DNA from: Darwinibacter acetoxidans_A
GTDB lineage: Bacteria > Bacillota > Limnochordia > Darwinibacteriales > Darwinibacteriaceae
NCBI GenBank assembly: GCA_041936745.1
Contig: JBHGWS010000001.1
Coordinates: forward strand, 1 to 64,000
Length of the DNA: 64,000 nucleotides
Reading direction: 5' to 3'
Shown here: positions 8,330 through 17,668 of the stretch, one piece after another
Numbering within the stretch: position 1 is the first letter of the stretch
Layout of the letters: every line of letters begins with the position of its first letter
The notes under the pieces: generated by a model
Database searches by the model: none
What the model saw: only the letters and a program-made list of their open reading frames with translations
What the model was told of the DNA's origin: nothing
Translations under genes and position numbers: made by a program

Positions 8330-9316
8330 GTGCAGCGCGTTTTGGAAAACATTAAAACAAAACCCCTGCCGCGGGCCTTTCTTGTCCACGGCCCCGAAAC
8401 GGCCTGGCACGAGGCGGTTTTTAAGGCTTTGCGGGAAAAGATAGCCGCAGAAGGATTCATTGAATGGAATTGGTCGCTCTTCATCGGTACAAAAGATTTC
8501 GATGAAACACCTCTTTTAACGGATTTGGCCGCGATTCCTTGGGGCGGCACGGCCAAGATTGCGATTTTGAAAGAAGCACATTTAATACCTGCCGCCACAA
8601 TGGATAAAGTGGCCCAATGGTTGGAGAACCATCCTAAAGCCAATTGTTTAGCTGTCTTTTTACCCCGTTTGGACCGGCGGTTAAAATATGTGAAGACGAT
8701 GCAGAGTATTGCCTGGGAGATTGAATGCCTGCCGCTGCAAGGCGAACGTTTAGTCAGGTATGTGCAGGATTACTGCCTGAGCCAAAGCAGGCGGCTCCAG
8801 CGGCCCGCCGTGGAAGCTTTATTGGCAAGAACAGGCTCCGGTTTGTTTTTCATCCACAACGAATTAGATAAGCTGATTGCTGCAACTGAAGGCAGGGACG
8901 AAATCACCCGAGATGATGTGCTTTCTTTAACTTCGCTGTCGCCGGCACAGATCGCCGGCGATGCCGTGTTTCGAATGACGGACTTTTTAGCGCAGCGCAA
9001 GCGGCGGGAAGCGCTGGAGGTTTTAGACCTTTTGCTTGCGGCGGGGGAATCCCCCCTGCGTATCCTGCCCCTTTTGGAAAGGCACTTAAGATTACTTTTG
9101 GCCGCTAAAACCAGAACAGGGTCTTTAGAAAAGACCGCCCGGCAGATGGGCGAAAGCAGCAGCTATGCACTGCAGAAAATCCAAGCCCAGGCAAAAAAAC
9201 ATTCCATGCCGGAAATCTTCGCGGGTTTTTCCCACGTTGTCTATGCCGACCGGGAAATGAAACTGGGGGCTGCCGGGGACCAAATCTTACGAGAGTTGAT
9301 CGTTAAATTAACTTAA
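8330..9316 (+). CDS. holA: DNA polymerase III delta subunit
   Basis: HolA is the clamp-loader subunit that opens the sliding clamp during replication. The 328-residue product begins with LPRAFLVHGPET, the degenerate nucleotide-site region typical of delta, and continues with an AAA+-like fold and a helical C-terminal domain (LLPLLERHLRLLLAAK). The frame is open from the GTG at 8315, but GGAGGG at 8317-8322 sits the right distance from the GTG at 8330, so that start is chosen. The order comEC-holA-rpsT (convergent) is standard in Firmicutes. It ends at a strong bidirectional terminator. Confidence 0.9.
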   Translation: MQRVLENIKTKPLPRAFLVHGPETAWHEAVFKALREKIAAEGFIEWNWSLFIGTKDFDETPLLTDLAAIPWGGTAKIAILKEAHLIPAATMDKVAQWLENHPKANCLAVFLPRLDRRLKYVKTMQSIAWEIECLPLQGERLVRYVQDYCLSQSRRLQRPAVEALLARTGSGLFFIHNELDKLIAATEGRDEITRDDVLSLTSLSPAQIAGDAVFRMTDFLAQRKRREALEVLDLLLAAGESPLRILPLLERHLRLLLAAKTRTGSLEKTARQMGESSSYALQKIQAQAKKHSMPEIFAGFSHVVYADREMKLGAAGDQILRELIVKLT

Positions 9317-9321
9317 GAACG

Positions 9322-9359
9322 AAAAAAACGCCTCATCCAACCGGAAGGGCGTTTTTTTT
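9322..9359. terminator. Bidirectional terminator between holA and rpsT
   Basis: The stem AAAAAAACGCC (9322-9332) pairs with GGCGTTTTTTT (9348-9358) around a 15 nt loop. It has a T run on the plus strand and an A run that becomes a T run on the minus strand, so it can serve both holA and rpsT. The rpsT stop lies immediately beside it. Confidence 0.88.
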
Positions 9360-9620
9360 CTACGCCTGAGCGGCTAATCGTTTAGACAAACGGGATTTTT
9401 TGCGCGCCGCCGTGTTTTTATGGATAATCCCTCTCGCCGCGGCCTTGTCTAAAGCCCGGATCGCTTTTTTAAGGTAAGCTGGTGCGTTTTCGGGGTCGTT
9501 CTCCAACGCCTGTTCAAACCGCCTTACGTTATTTTTAAGCGCAGTTTTCCTGGCCATATTAGCACGGCGTTTTTTTTCGTTAACCAGGATTCTTTTTTTT
9601 GCAGATCTACTGGTTGCCAA
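9360..9620 (-). CDS. rpsT: Small ribosomal subunit protein bS20
   Basis: This is the 16S rRNA-binding protein bS20. The 86-residue, lysine- and arginine-rich product shows the typical KKRILVNEKKRRANMARKTA opening and a C-terminal KAAARGIIHKNTAARKKSRL, which fit bS20 over its whole length. The start is TTG at 9620, preceded by GGGGAGGTGA at good spacing. It stands alone on the minus strand, opposite holA, with a consensus sigma-A promoter 35-63 bp upstream. A TTG start in rpsT is well known in other bacteria and may moderate its expression. Confidence 0.96.
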   Translation of the reverse strand: MATSRSAKKRILVNEKKRRANMARKTALKNNVRRFEQALENDPENAPAYLKKAIRALDKAAARGIIHKNTAARKKSRLSKRLAAQA

Positions 9621-9654
9621 GATACTTCACCTCCCCTGGCAAATTCACCTTGTA

Positions 9655-9683
9655 ATTATATCATTTGGCAGGTGTGAATTCAA
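9655..9683 (-). promoter_or_regulatory. Sigma-A promoter of rpsT
   Basis: On the minus strand, TTGAAT (9678-9683) is followed by exactly 17 nt and TATAAT (9655-9660). This near-consensus promoter lies just upstream of the rpsT ribosome binding site. Confidence 0.88.
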
Positions 9684-10093
9684 GCTGCCGGGGCCCTGAT
9701 TCGTACTCAGTTTTAAACTGAACATTTCGGATTCTCTGTCAGATTGCCGCCGCGATTGGGGCGAAACTTGCTGTTCCGTAAATGTTTTCCGGACAGGAGT
9801 TGAAAAAACCCCTAATCCCAACTGCGTGCCAAGACGGAGGGTTCCTTCTCATGAATAGTTTAACTTGGATCCACCGCCTTTGCAACGGTTTTAGAAAAAC
9901 TTTAGGCCATCTTGACCGCATTTAGCCGAGAAACGGCAAAAGAGACGGTTCCCTGCCAAACTGCACGTTTTGTTCCCGGAAGAGGGGCACCCTTGGGATT
10001 TTAAATTAGGGCTCTCAAGCATTAGACTTCGGAGCCTGCCTTGGAATAACTCTTTCCGTTTGGGTTAATCTAACAAGGAAGGGAGGTAAATTG
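9684..10093. other. Gene-free stretch of about 410 bp upstream of gpr
   Basis: No convincing coding frame is present on either strand. Small inverted repeats occur, such as CAGTTTTAAACTG near 9709-9721 and GGCA...TGCC around 9938-9960. The second lies in AAACGGCAAAAGAGACGGTT, which recalls short interspersed REP-like repeats of clostridial genomes. The promoter of gpr, expected to be sporulation-specific, should lie here but is not obvious by eye. GGGAGG at 10081-10086 is the gpr ribosome binding site. Confidence 0.5.
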
Positions 10094-11167
10094 ATGCAGG
10101 AACGGGAAGATAAAGCTTTTTTTGAAAAGTACAATGTGCGCACCGATCTGGCTTTAGAATCTCACCAAGTCATAATGGAAAAGGAGGCTTCACCCGAACT
10201 GCCGGGTGTGAAGGTCCGCACGGAAGAAACGAAGGATGCGGTGATTACCCGCATTACCGTGGAAAACGATTTGGGGGCCCGCATGATGGGAAAAGCCCCC
10301 GGCAACTACTCCACTATTGAAGCACCGGCGCTGCGCCAGCACAATCGGGATATTCAAGAAGATATTGCACAGCTTTTAACTCGAGAATTGGAATGGTTTT
10401 TGGCAGAAGCGGAATTGGGCGCAGAAGACAGTATTTTAATTGTAGGTTTGGGGAATTGGAACGCAACCCCGGACGCTTTGGGGCCCAGGGTCATTGAAAA
10501 CCTGATGGTTACCAGGCACCTTTTGGAATTGTCCCCACCTGAGCTGCGGGAGGGTTTACGGCCCGTTGCCGCCGTTGCCCCGGGTGTTTTAGGTTTAACC
10601 GGCATCGAAACGGGTGAAATCATCATGGGTGTGGTCGATAGGATAGGTGCAAAAGCCGTGATCTGCATAGATGCCCTTGCCAGCCGCAGCGTAGACAGGC
10701 TCTGCAGTACAATTCAGATTTCCGATACGGGCATCCACCCGGGTTCAGGCGTGGGTAACCGCCGTTTAGCCATCAACGAGGAGACGTTGGGGATTCCCGT
10801 TATCGCTATCGGCATTCCTACAGTGGTCCATGCGGTCACAATAGTATCCGATGCCATGGACCTTTTGGAGAAAGGCAGTGTTGAGCCGCCGCCGGGGGAG
10901 AAGTTGCCCGAACGGACAGAATTTGAAGTAGATCCCCAGTTTTTGATGAGCGAGGAAAACGGCAAGGTACCTCCCAACGTTAGTGCAGGTGCGGATAAAC
11001 GGCAGCTCATCGGCCAAGTGCTGGAGCCTTACATGGGTTCCATGATCGTGACACCGAAAGAAATAGATCAGCTGATCGATGAGGTCTCGGACGTTGTGGC
11101 GGGGGCTTTGAATACTTCGTTTCACGAAGGTGTCAGCTACGACGAAATCTTTAAATACTTAAGCTAG
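10094..11167 (+). CDS. gpr: Spore germination protease GPR
   Basis: GPR is the aspartic-type protease, made as a zymogen inside the forespore, that degrades small acid-soluble spore proteins when the spore germinates. The 357-residue product shows the conserved N-terminal VRTDLALESH at the pro-region boundary. It also has the core blocks ILIVGLGNWNATPDALGP and VAPGVLGLTGIET, and VICIDALASRSVDRL, which contains a conserved acidic residue of the active site. The ATG at 10094 follows GGGAGGTAAAT; a TTG directly precedes it. Its stop overlaps the stop of the convergent GerM-domain gene through the palindrome CTAG. A likely substrate gene is at 411-638. Confidence 0.95.
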   Translation: MQEREDKAFFEKYNVRTDLALESHQVIMEKEASPELPGVKVRTEETKDAVITRITVENDLGARMMGKAPGNYSTIEAPALRQHNRDIQEDIAQLLTRELEWFLAEAELGAEDSILIVGLGNWNATPDALGPRVIENLMVTRHLLELSPPELREGLRPVAAVAPGVLGLTGIETGEIIMGVVDRIGAKAVICIDALASRSVDRLCSTIQISDTGIHPGSGVGNRRLAINEETLGIPVIAIGIPTVVHAVTIVSDAMDLLEKGSVEPPPGEKLPERTEFEVDPQFLMSEENGKVPPNVSAGADKRQLIGQVLEPYMGSMIVTPKEIDQLIDEVSDVVAGALNTSFHEGVSYDEIFKYLS

Positions 11168-11721
11168 TGCCTCTTTAAGGGCCTTTGAATAAGGATGTGG
11201 CCGCCAATTGATTCTATTTCCCTGCCCTCCACGAGTATATGTACTTTTTCAATGTAGTCGAATTCCGTAAGTGTATTGACGATGGCCTCTACCAAGTACG
11301 CTTCTATTAAAGAACCGCCGTTAAAGTCGTCTACTATTTCACCGCTGAAATTTACTGTAGCTGTACCCCCTTGAATGTCAAGGCCTAAAATTCTGGTTGT
11401 GTGAGGCACAGACTCCATCAAATCTTCCGAGGCTAACGGCCCGTTTAATAAAGCCTGTAAAGCGACGGCAGGGGTTACCTCCCCGGCAATCTGCCTGTGC
11501 ACGGGGACCAGCCAGAAATTCGTTGGATCAGATGCAATCAGGTAAATTTGGGCACTCGTCTGCCTGTTTTCCTTCCATTGCGCGGCGGTGGCTTCTTTGG
11601 CCTGAGCAAGATCAGCTTCCAAAGAGGCCACCTTGTCGTTGAGCAGAAAGATTTGATATAAGCCGCAAACAAAGCTGATGGCAAGTAAAATCAGGCCGGC
11701 AATTTTTAAACAGCGCACCAT
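11164..11721 (-). CDS. GerM-domain (GerMN) lipid-free membrane-anchored protein
   Basis: The 185-residue product has an N-terminal membrane anchor (about residues 5-24), a short coiled-coil-like linker (LNDKVASLEADLAQAKEA), and a C-terminal GerMN domain with the typical blocks ALQALLNGP, TATVNFSG and SLIEAYLVEAIVNTLTEF. GerMN proteins sit outside the membrane; GerM of Bacillus acts in spore-envelope assembly during engulfment, and similar domains occur in spore and cell-wall proteins. No lipobox cysteine is seen. The frame stays open to 11886, but the ATG at 11721 follows AGAGGTGAG and avoids overlap with spoIIP. It is divergent from spoIIP, and a sporulation role is inferred from context. 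Confidence 0.82.
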   Translation of the reverse strand: MVRCLKIAGLILLAISFVCGLYQIFLLNDKVASLEADLAQAKEATAAQWKENRQTSAQIYLIASDPTNFWLVPVHRQIAGEVTPAVALQALLNGPLASEDLMESVPHTTRILGLDIQGGTATVNFSGEIVDDFNGGSLIEAYLVEAIVNTLTEFDYIEKVHILVEGREIESIGGHILIQRPLKRH

Positions 11722-11809
11722 CTCACCTCTTTTCCGCCCTTGGGCTAAGTTTAGTCTATCATATTTTGCCGGCGGGACAAATATATTTGGGAAGAGAAGA
11801 GGTGGTGAG

Positions 11810-12880
11810 ATGAGGTTTAGATTAAGGCGCACTTCCGCCAGGCTGCGCCGCCGCTTGCACTCCTTTCCTAAATTACCGGGAATCATCTTCCCGGTAGTTT
11901 TAGCTTTAATTTTTTTTAGCCTTGTTTTCAGCGGCTACCACCTGCTTTTTGATGACAGCAACCTCGATCATTCCCTTGCCCGCACTTTGCTGCGGCGGGG
12001 TTTGCCCATCGCCTGGGAAGAAGAACCGAACGGAGGCCTTCTTGATGTCCGCTCTTTAATTTATCTTTTGACTGATTACGATCTAAAGGATCCCTTAACT
12101 ATCTTAGAAGAGACACTGCCGTTTTTTGCCCGCTCTCTGCCCGGGTTTAGAATTTGGGAGGAAAGGCCTTTTGTCTTTGTGCAGGAGTTATCCTTTGCAC
12201 CCGATCCCATCCGCCCGGCTCCCGCAGACTCCGTTTTCGAGCAGAAAACAGCCGCCCGGGCTTTAATTTACCATACGCACACATCAGAAATGTATTTGGG
12301 ACGGACTGTTTCGGCAAGCCAATCAAACCAGGCCCACTACCAATTCCGCAACCTGGCGGATCCGGCCATTACCGGTGTCATGGCGGTCGGGCGGCACTTA
12401 ACTAACGCCCTCAATCAATTAGGGATAAAAACACTGCATGAAACCCGCATCCACACTCTGCCTAACATCAACCATTCCTACAGCAACTCGGAAAAAACCG
12501 TGCGGGAAATTCTGGCCAAACAGCGGGAGTTGGAAATGGTAATTGATCTACACCGCGATGCGGGCGTGCCCAATCCCAGTACGGTCATCAACGGCCGCAG
12601 CGTGGCCCGCCTGGCCTTAGTAATTGGTACAGCGGAAAGAATCCCGTTGGTGCATGCCAACTACCAAGCCAACCTTGATTTTGCCCAGAGGATTAAAGAT
12701 GTCTGCGATGAGATGTACCCCAGCCTGATGCGGCCCATCCAGGTGAGGCAGGATGCCCGCTACAATCAGCATTTACATCCGAAAAGTATTATTATAGAAT
12801 TAGGGTCTGTGGAGAACACTCTAGAAGAAGCCCTATTAGCCGCGGAACTTTTGGCAAACGTTCTTGCCCGGGTACTCTAA
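11810..12880 (+). CDS. spoIIP: Stage II sporulation protein P, peptidoglycan amidase
   Basis: SpoIIP is an amidase and endopeptidase that, with SpoIID and SpoIIM, thins septal peptidoglycan so the mother cell can engulf the forespore. The 356-residue product has a basic N-terminus, a membrane anchor at about residues 25-45, and the amidase core ALIYHTHTSEMY, VIDLHRDAGVPN and IIIELGSVENT, which supply the zinc-binding His and Glu residues. The ATG at 11810 follows AGAGGTGGTGAG. In many Firmicutes spoIIP lies next to gpr, as here, with the GerM-domain gene inserted on the other strand. Mother-cell expression is inferred from family knowledge. Confidence 0.93.
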   Translation: MRFRLRRTSARLRRRLHSFPKLPGIIFPVVLALIFFSLVFSGYHLLFDDSNLDHSLARTLLRRGLPIAWEEEPNGGLLDVRSLIYLLTDYDLKDPLTILEETLPFFARSLPGFRIWEERPFVFVQELSFAPDPIRPAPADSVFEQKTAARALIYHTHTSEMYLGRTVSASQSNQAHYQFRNLADPAITGVMAVGRHLTNALNQLGIKTLHETRIHTLPNINHSYSNSEKTVREILAKQRELEMVIDLHRDAGVPNPSTVINGRSVARLALVIGTAERIPLVHANYQANLDFAQRIKDVCDEMYPSLMRPIQVRQDARYNQHLHPKSIIIELGSVENTLEEALLAAELLANVLARVL

Positions 12881-12941
12881 AAGGAGTTTGGGCCGGCGGG
12901 GCGAATCTACTTTTGGTGCAAAAAATGAGAGGGCGGGAGAT

Positions 12942-14534
12942 ATGGCGACTGAGAGCAGGGAAAAGGTAGCCAAGGCTGCCGGTATTGTAATGTTTGCTAT
13001 TTTAATCAGCAGGATTTTAGGTTTTCTGCGGGAGCGGGCCATCGCGGAAGTGTTTGGCCGGACAGGAACGACGGATGTGTTTTTTGCTGCCTTTGCCCTG
13101 CCCGATTTAATGTACCAACTGTTAGTCGGCGGTGCACTCAGCTCCGCCTTTATCCCCGTTTTTACGCAGTATTTGGCCCGAGGGGAAGAAGAAGAAGCCT
13201 GGTATGCTGCAAGTGTTTTCTTAAACTTGACGGTTTTAAGCCTGCTGTTGATTATGATCTTAGGTGTCATCTTTACCCCCGTTTTGGCGCCCCTTGTGGG
13301 CATAGGTTTTTCCGGCGGCCAAAGAGAACTTTTGATAACTTTGATGCGGGTTACATTCCCCGCCGTGTTTTTTACCGCCCTTTCCGGTTTGGCCATGGGT
13401 GTTTTACACTCTTATCAAAAGTTTACACTGCCTGCCTTGGGGCCGATCATTTACAACTTGGGGCAAATTCTGGGCGCTTACCTCTTAGGGCCCATAATCG
13501 GCATTATGGGTATGGCCATCGGCACTGTTTTAGGTGCCGTGGGCAGCTTTTCAATTCAATTTCCCGCTGTTTACCGCCGGGCGGGCTACTACCGCCCCCT
13601 TTTGGATTTGAAGCATCCGGGAATTCGCCGGATGGGCCAATTAATGCTGCCCGCGGTAGTGGGCCTATCAATTGCCCAGATTAATGTAATTATCGGGCAG
13701 AACCTGGCTTCTACCTTGGAGACGGGCTCTATTGTGGCTCTGCGCTTGGCGAACAGATTAATCAATTTTCCCCTGGGGGTTTTTGCCATGGGCATTTCCA
13801 CAGCCATCTTTCCTACCTTGTCCCGCCTTATGGCGCAGGGAGAGGTGGGGGAGTTTAAAAAAACATTGAGCTTTGGCCTGCGGGTTGTCTTTTTTATTAC
13901 CCTGCCCTCAGCTTTGGGCATGGCCCTTTTAAGAAACCCCATTGTGCGGCTGCTCTTTGAATCTGGGGAATTTACCGTTTTAGACAGCCGGGCAACAGCT
14001 TTCGCCCTTTTGTTTTACGCACCGGGCCTTTTAGCCCAGGCGGCGGTCCAAGTCACCACCAGAGGCTATTATTCCCTGCAGGATACCGTTACCCCGGTCA
14101 AGATCGGCGTAATTACGGTGGCGGCCAATTTTCTTTTCAGCCTCGCGTTTTTGAAATGGACAACCCTGGGGCCCGGCGGCTTAGCCTTGGCTTTTTCCCT
14201 CAGCTCTTTTTTAAACATGGCTTTGGCTTCAGCCATTCTGCGTAAAAAACTGGGGGGCCTGGCGGGCCGAGAACTTTTGAAAACCGTGGCTAAAGCGGGC
14301 CTTGCTGCTTTAGTGATGAGCCTTGCCGTTTATTACACGGCCGGGCATCTGGGTGAGATGTTAAATACAAATAGCAAAATGGGCCAACTGCTGCAGGTGT
14401 TTGTTTCCATCGGGGCAGGTGCCCTGGTTTACCTTAGTTGTGCCATCGTATTGAAGATGGCCGAAGTCCGCTTTATTTGGGATTTAATCAAAAGACGAAT
14501 AAAAAGAAAAACGCCCAAGAAGGGCTTACAATAA
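12942..14534 (+). CDS. murJ: Lipid II flippase MurJ/MviN family
   Basis: MurJ flips the peptidoglycan precursor lipid II across the cytoplasmic membrane. The 530-residue product has about 14 membrane spans, with the family motifs [18 protein letters not shown] near the start, the segment [17 protein letters not shown], and a central [20 protein letters not shown]. It ends in a basic tail. The ATG at 12942 lies after GAGGGCGGGAG, 61 nt beyond spoIIP. The spoIIP neighbourhood raises the alternative of a sporulation flippase of the SpoVB type, but the motif pattern and length fit MurJ/MviN better. Confidence 0.9.
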   Translation: MATESREKVAKAAGIVMFAILISRILGFLRERAIAEVFGRTGTTDVFFAAFALPDLMYQLLVGGALSSAFIPVFTQYLARGEEEEAWYAASVFLNLTVLSLLLIMILGVIFTPVLAPLVGIGFSGGQRELLITLMRVTFPAVFFTALSGLAMGVLHSYQKFTLPALGPIIYNLGQILGAYLLGPIIGIMGMAIGTVLGAVGSFSIQFPAVYRRAGYYRPLLDLKHPGIRRMGQLMLPAVVGLSIAQINVIIGQNLASTLETGSIVALRLANRLINFPLGVFAMGISTAIFPTLSRLMAQGEVGEFKKTLSFGLRVVFFITLPSALGMALLRNPIVRLLFESGEFTVLDSRATAFALLFYAPGLLAQAAVQVTTRGYYSLQDTVTPVKIGVITVAANFLFSLAFLKWTTLGPGGLALAFSLSSFLNMALASAILRKKLGGLAGRELLKTVAKAGLAALVMSLAVYYTAGHLGEMLNTNSKMGQLLQVFVSIGAGALVYLSCAIVLKMAEVRFIWDLIKRRIKRKTPKKGLQ

Positions 14535-14540
14535 GGCTAT

Positions 14541-14569
14541 TTTCAAATCAACAACTTCTGTGTTATAAT
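14541..14569 (+). promoter_or_regulatory. Probable sigma-A promoter of lepA
   Basis: TTTCAA (14541-14546), a 17 nt spacer and a perfect TATAAT (14564-14569) lie between the murJ stop and the lepA start. Confidence 0.7.
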
Positions 14570-14605
14570 AAAGCCGCATTCAATAATGGAGGAATCGGTA
14601 TTAAT

Positions 14606-16402
14606 ATGTCCCAGAACAATATTAGGAACTTCAGTATAATTGCCCATATCGACCATGGGAAATCTACCTTGGCAGACAGGATCCTGGAACATACCGGCAC
14701 GCTCAGCCAGAGGGAAATGGCTGAGCAGGTTTTGGACTCCATGGATCTGGAGCGGGAGCGCGGTATCACAATTAAACTCCAGGCTGTCCGCTTAGCGTAT
14801 AAAGCAGCCGACGGCCGGGAATTTATTTTGAATCTGATTGACACTCCCGGCCACGTGGATTTTTCCTACGAAGTCTCGCGCAGCCTGGCGGCCTGTGAAG
14901 GGGCTTTATTGGTCATTGACGCTTCGCAGGGTATCGAGGCGCAGACCCTTGCCAACCTGTATTTGGCTCTGGATCACGATTTGGAAATCATCCCCGTGAT
15001 CAATAAAATCGATCTGCCAAATGCGGATCCGGAGCGCGTCAAACGGGATTTGGAAGACAGTATCGGCATTGACGGGGACGAGGCGATCTTAGTCAGTGCG
15101 CGCACAGGTGAAGGCATTGAACACATCTTGGAAGCTATTGTGGAGCGGATTCCGCCACCGACGGGGGATCCCCAGGCGCCTACCAGGGCGATGATCTTCG
15201 ATTCGCATTACGACCAATACCAAGGCGCCGTTGCTTACATCAGGGTGATAGACGGTACAATCTCAGTCGGCGATGATATCGTGATGATGAGTTCCGGGCG
15301 GGAGTTTGAAGTAAGTAAGTTGGGCGTGTTCCGCCCCGCCTTGGTTGAGGTACCATCACTCAAGGCCGGAGATGTAGGCTGTGTTATCGCCAGCATGAAG
15401 GATGTGCGCGATACCAGGGTGGGTGATACCATTACCTTGGCGGCCAATCCCGCCAAGCAGCCTTTGGCAGGTTACCGGCCGGCACAGCCCATGGTGTTTT
15501 GCGGCCTTTACCCTGTGGTCAACGAAGATTATCTCGATCTGAGGGATGCCTTGGATCGGCTGCAGTTAAATGATGCCGCTCTAACTTACGAACCGGAATC
15601 ATCTGTGGCTTTGGGGTTTGGCTACCGCTGCGGTTTTTTAGGCCTGCTTCATTTGGAGATCGTGCAGGAACGCCTGGAGCGTGAATTTGATCTGGATCTG
15701 ATTACAACTGCACCAAGTGTGGTTTACCAAGTCGTTTTAACAGACGGCAGTACAATAAAAGTGGATAATCCTTCCGCCCTGCCGCCCATCGTTCAAGTGG
15801 AGCGGATCGAAGAGCCTTTCGTTCACGCAACCGTCATGGTCCCCGATGAATTTGTGGGGCCGGTTATGGAACTCTGCCAGGATCGGCGGGGTAATTTCGT
15901 AACCATGGAGTACGTTACCCCCGAAAGGGCCCGCCTGGAATATGAACTGCCCTTGGCGGAAATATTGATGGATTTTTACGATCGGTTGAAATCCAGGACC
16001 AAAGGTTATGCCTCGCTTGATTACGAGTGGATCGGCTATCGGGCTTCCCGGGTGGTTAAACTGGATATCTTGCTCAACGGTAATCCTGTTGATGCCCTTT
16101 CCTGCATAATTCACGAGGATAAGGCAGTGGCCAGGGGCCGCAGCTTAGTGGAGCGCTTGAAAGATGTCATCCCCCGCCAGCAGTTTGAGGTTCCCATCCA
16201 AGCTGCCATCGGCAGTAAAATTATTGCCAGGGAAACGGTGCGGGCTTTACGCAAAGATGTTTTAGCCAAGTGTTACGGGGGGGACGTCAGCCGGAAGCGG
16301 AAACTTTTAGAAAGGCAAAAAGAGGGGAAAAGGCGCATGAAAAACCTGGGCAGCGTAGAAGTCCCCCAAGAAGCATTTATGGCAATCTTAGAAGTGGAAT
16401 AG
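14606..16402 (+). CDS. lepA: Elongation factor 4 (LepA)
   Basis: LepA/EF4 is a ribosome-associated translational GTPase that back-translocates or aids initiation-complex assembly under stress. The 598-residue product shows AHIDHGKST (G1), RGITIK (G2), DTPGHVDF (G3), NKIDLP (G4) and a SAR G5. EF-G-like domains and the LepA-specific C-terminal domain follow, ending with [17 protein letters not shown]. The ATG at 14606 gives the standard family N-terminus ([11 protein letters not shown]); GGAGGA lies 12-13 nt upstream, a rather long spacing. It heads the block lepA-hemW-hrcA. Confidence 0.96.
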   Translation: MSQNNIRNFSIIAHIDHGKSTLADRILEHTGTLSQREMAEQVLDSMDLERERGITIKLQAVRLAYKAADGREFILNLIDTPGHVDFSYEVSRSLAACEGALLVIDASQGIEAQTLANLYLALDHDLEIIPVINKIDLPNADPERVKRDLEDSIGIDGDEAILVSARTGEGIEHILEAIVERIPPPTGDPQAPTRAMIFDSHYDQYQGAVAYIRVIDGTISVGDDIVMMSSGREFEVSKLGVFRPALVEVPSLKAGDVGCVIASMKDVRDTRVGDTITLAANPAKQPLAGYRPAQPMVFCGLYPVVNEDYLDLRDALDRLQLNDAALTYEPESSVALGFGYRCGFLGLLHLEIVQERLEREFDLDLITTAPSVVYQVVLTDGSTIKVDNPSALPPIVQVERIEEPFVHATVMVPDEFVGPVMELCQDRRGNFVTMEYVTPERARLEYELPLAEILMDFYDRLKSRTKGYASLDYEWIGYRASRVVKLDILLNGNPVDALSCIIHEDKAVARGRSLVERLKDVIPRQQFEVPIQAAIGSKIIARETVRALRKDVLAKCYGGDVSRKRKLLERQKEGKRRMKNLGSVEVPQEAFMAILEVE

Positions 16403-16411
16403 GTGGTTCAA

Positions 16412-17554
16412 ATGGGAGTCTACGTACACATTCCCTTTTGTGCGCAAAAGTGTCATTATTGCGATTTCTACTCCATAGTTGTGGGCGGCCGCCGGGAGTT
16501 TCAGGCGGTTACCGACAGCTATCTTTCTTCTGTAAGCAGGGAGGCCTTGTACTACCGCTCCCGCTTAAAAAAGGGTGCTTTTTCCAGTTTGTTCTTTGGC
16601 GGAGGCACCCCTTCTTTATTGGATCCTGCTCGCCTGGGGGAGTTCATCACCTTTCTTTTAACGAATTTACCCTTCGAGAAAGAGCCTGAGATAACTCTGG
16701 AGGCTAATCCCGCCACGCTGACCGCAGCCGGTTTACAATACTTGGCAGAAGCGGGCGTCAACCGTATCAGTTTAGGTGTCCAGGCCTTCCAGGACGAGCT
16801 TTTGGCTGATTTGGGCCGCCTGCACACTAAAGCTGACGTGCTGAAAAGTGTTGATTTAATCCGCGGGGCGGGAATAGATAATATTAACCTGGATTTAATC
16901 TTTGGCCTGCCGGGGCAGTCCTTGGCCATGTGGGAAGAATCGCTGCGGACAGCGTTGGATCTTAAGCCTTCGCATATTTCCTGCTACAGTTTAATCATCG
17001 AAGAAGGGACCCTTTTCCACAAATGGTCAAAGCAGGGCCTTTTAAACTTACCTTCCGACGATGAGGAGGCGGCAATGTACGATACGGCCCGGGCGCTTTT
17101 ACCCCGGGCGGGCTTGGAGCATTATGAAATTTCCAATTTTGCCCTGCCCGGCAAAAAATCGCGCCACAACCTAATTTATTGGCAAAACCGCCCCTTCTTG
17201 GGCCTAGGTGCGTCCGCCACAGGTTATTTAAACAGGGTGCGCTACAGAAATGCAGCGGATGTAGATAAGTATAGGGAGGGGTGGCGCCGCGGCAGGCCCA
17301 CTTTCGCTGAACGGGCAGAGGTTTCCCTGCGGCAGGAGATGGATGAAACCATGATGGTGGGGATGCGGCTCCTGGCGGGGGTTAGTGAAAGTGAATTTGA
17401 AAAACGCTTCGGCAAGTCCTTTATGAATGTCTATGAAAAGCCCATTGAAAAGCTTCTTAAGCGGGGCCTGGTGCAGTATCAAGCGGGGCATTTGAAGGTG
17501 ACGGAAAGGGGCCTTTATTTGGAAAATATAGTCTCGGCGGCTTTTTTACCCTAG
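16412..17554 (+). CDS. hemW: Radical SAM heme chaperone HemW
   Basis: HemW resembles oxygen-independent coproporphyrinogen oxidase but is a heme-binding chaperone in studied bacteria. The 380-residue product has HIPFCAQKCHYCDFYS near its start, the CxxxCxxC radical-SAM cluster, followed by LFFGGGTPSLL and the GLPGQS segment. The C-terminal HemW domain is complete. The frame opens with GTG at 16403, directly after the lepA stop, but AGGTGG sits well for the ATG at 16412. A second family member, HemZ, is at 51293-52783. Confidence 0.9.
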   Translation: MGVYVHIPFCAQKCHYCDFYSIVVGGRREFQAVTDSYLSSVSREALYYRSRLKKGAFSSLFFGGGTPSLLDPARLGEFITFLLTNLPFEKEPEITLEANPATLTAAGLQYLAEAGVNRISLGVQAFQDELLADLGRLHTKADVLKSVDLIRGAGIDNINLDLIFGLPGQSLAMWEESLRTALDLKPSHISCYSLIIEEGTLFHKWSKQGLLNLPSDDEEAAMYDTARALLPRAGLEHYEISNFALPGKKSRHNLIYWQNRPFLGLGASATGYLNRVRYRNAADVDKYREGWRRGRPTFAERAEVSLRQEMDETMMVGMRLLAGVSESEFEKRFGKSFMNVYEKPIEKLLKRGLVQYQAGHLKVTERGLYLENIVSAAFLP

Positions 17555-17580
17555 ACTGCCGCAAGTGCCTTTTCTAACCC

Positions 17581-17609
17581 TTGACAAACGCGGGGTGAAG
17601 TGATATTTT
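17581..17609 (+). promoter_or_regulatory. Sigma-A promoter of the hrcA-grpE-dnaK-dnaJ operon
   Basis: A perfect TTGACA (17581-17586), a 17 nt spacer and TATTTT (17604-17609) lie just upstream of the CIRCE operator. The predicted transcription start is about 17616, so the operator lies at the 5' end of the transcript. Confidence 0.88.
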
Positions 17610-17623
17610 ATGGGTAAATAGTG

Positions 17624-17650
17624 TTAGCACTCCCAGGCGGCGAGTGCTAA
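17624..17650 (+). promoter_or_regulatory. CIRCE operator bound by HrcA
   Basis: A perfect copy of the CIRCE inverted repeat is seen: TTAGCACTC, nine bases, then GAGTGCTAA. It lies 18 bp before the hrcA start and just after the promoter. CIRCE is the binding site of HrcA, so the operon should be repressed at normal temperature and induced when free HrcA misfolds under heat. Confidence 0.98.
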
Positions 17651-17668
17651 ATGGAAGGCGGGAGACGC

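Noticed and set aside
8182..8643. A 153-residue minus-strand frame across comEC and holA
   Set aside because: Both genes on the plus strand are firmly identified over this range, so this is a shadow frame.
9739..9921. A 60-residue minus-strand frame upstream of gpr
   Set aside because: There is no ribosome binding site and no recognisable motif; composition looks like translated non-coding DNA.
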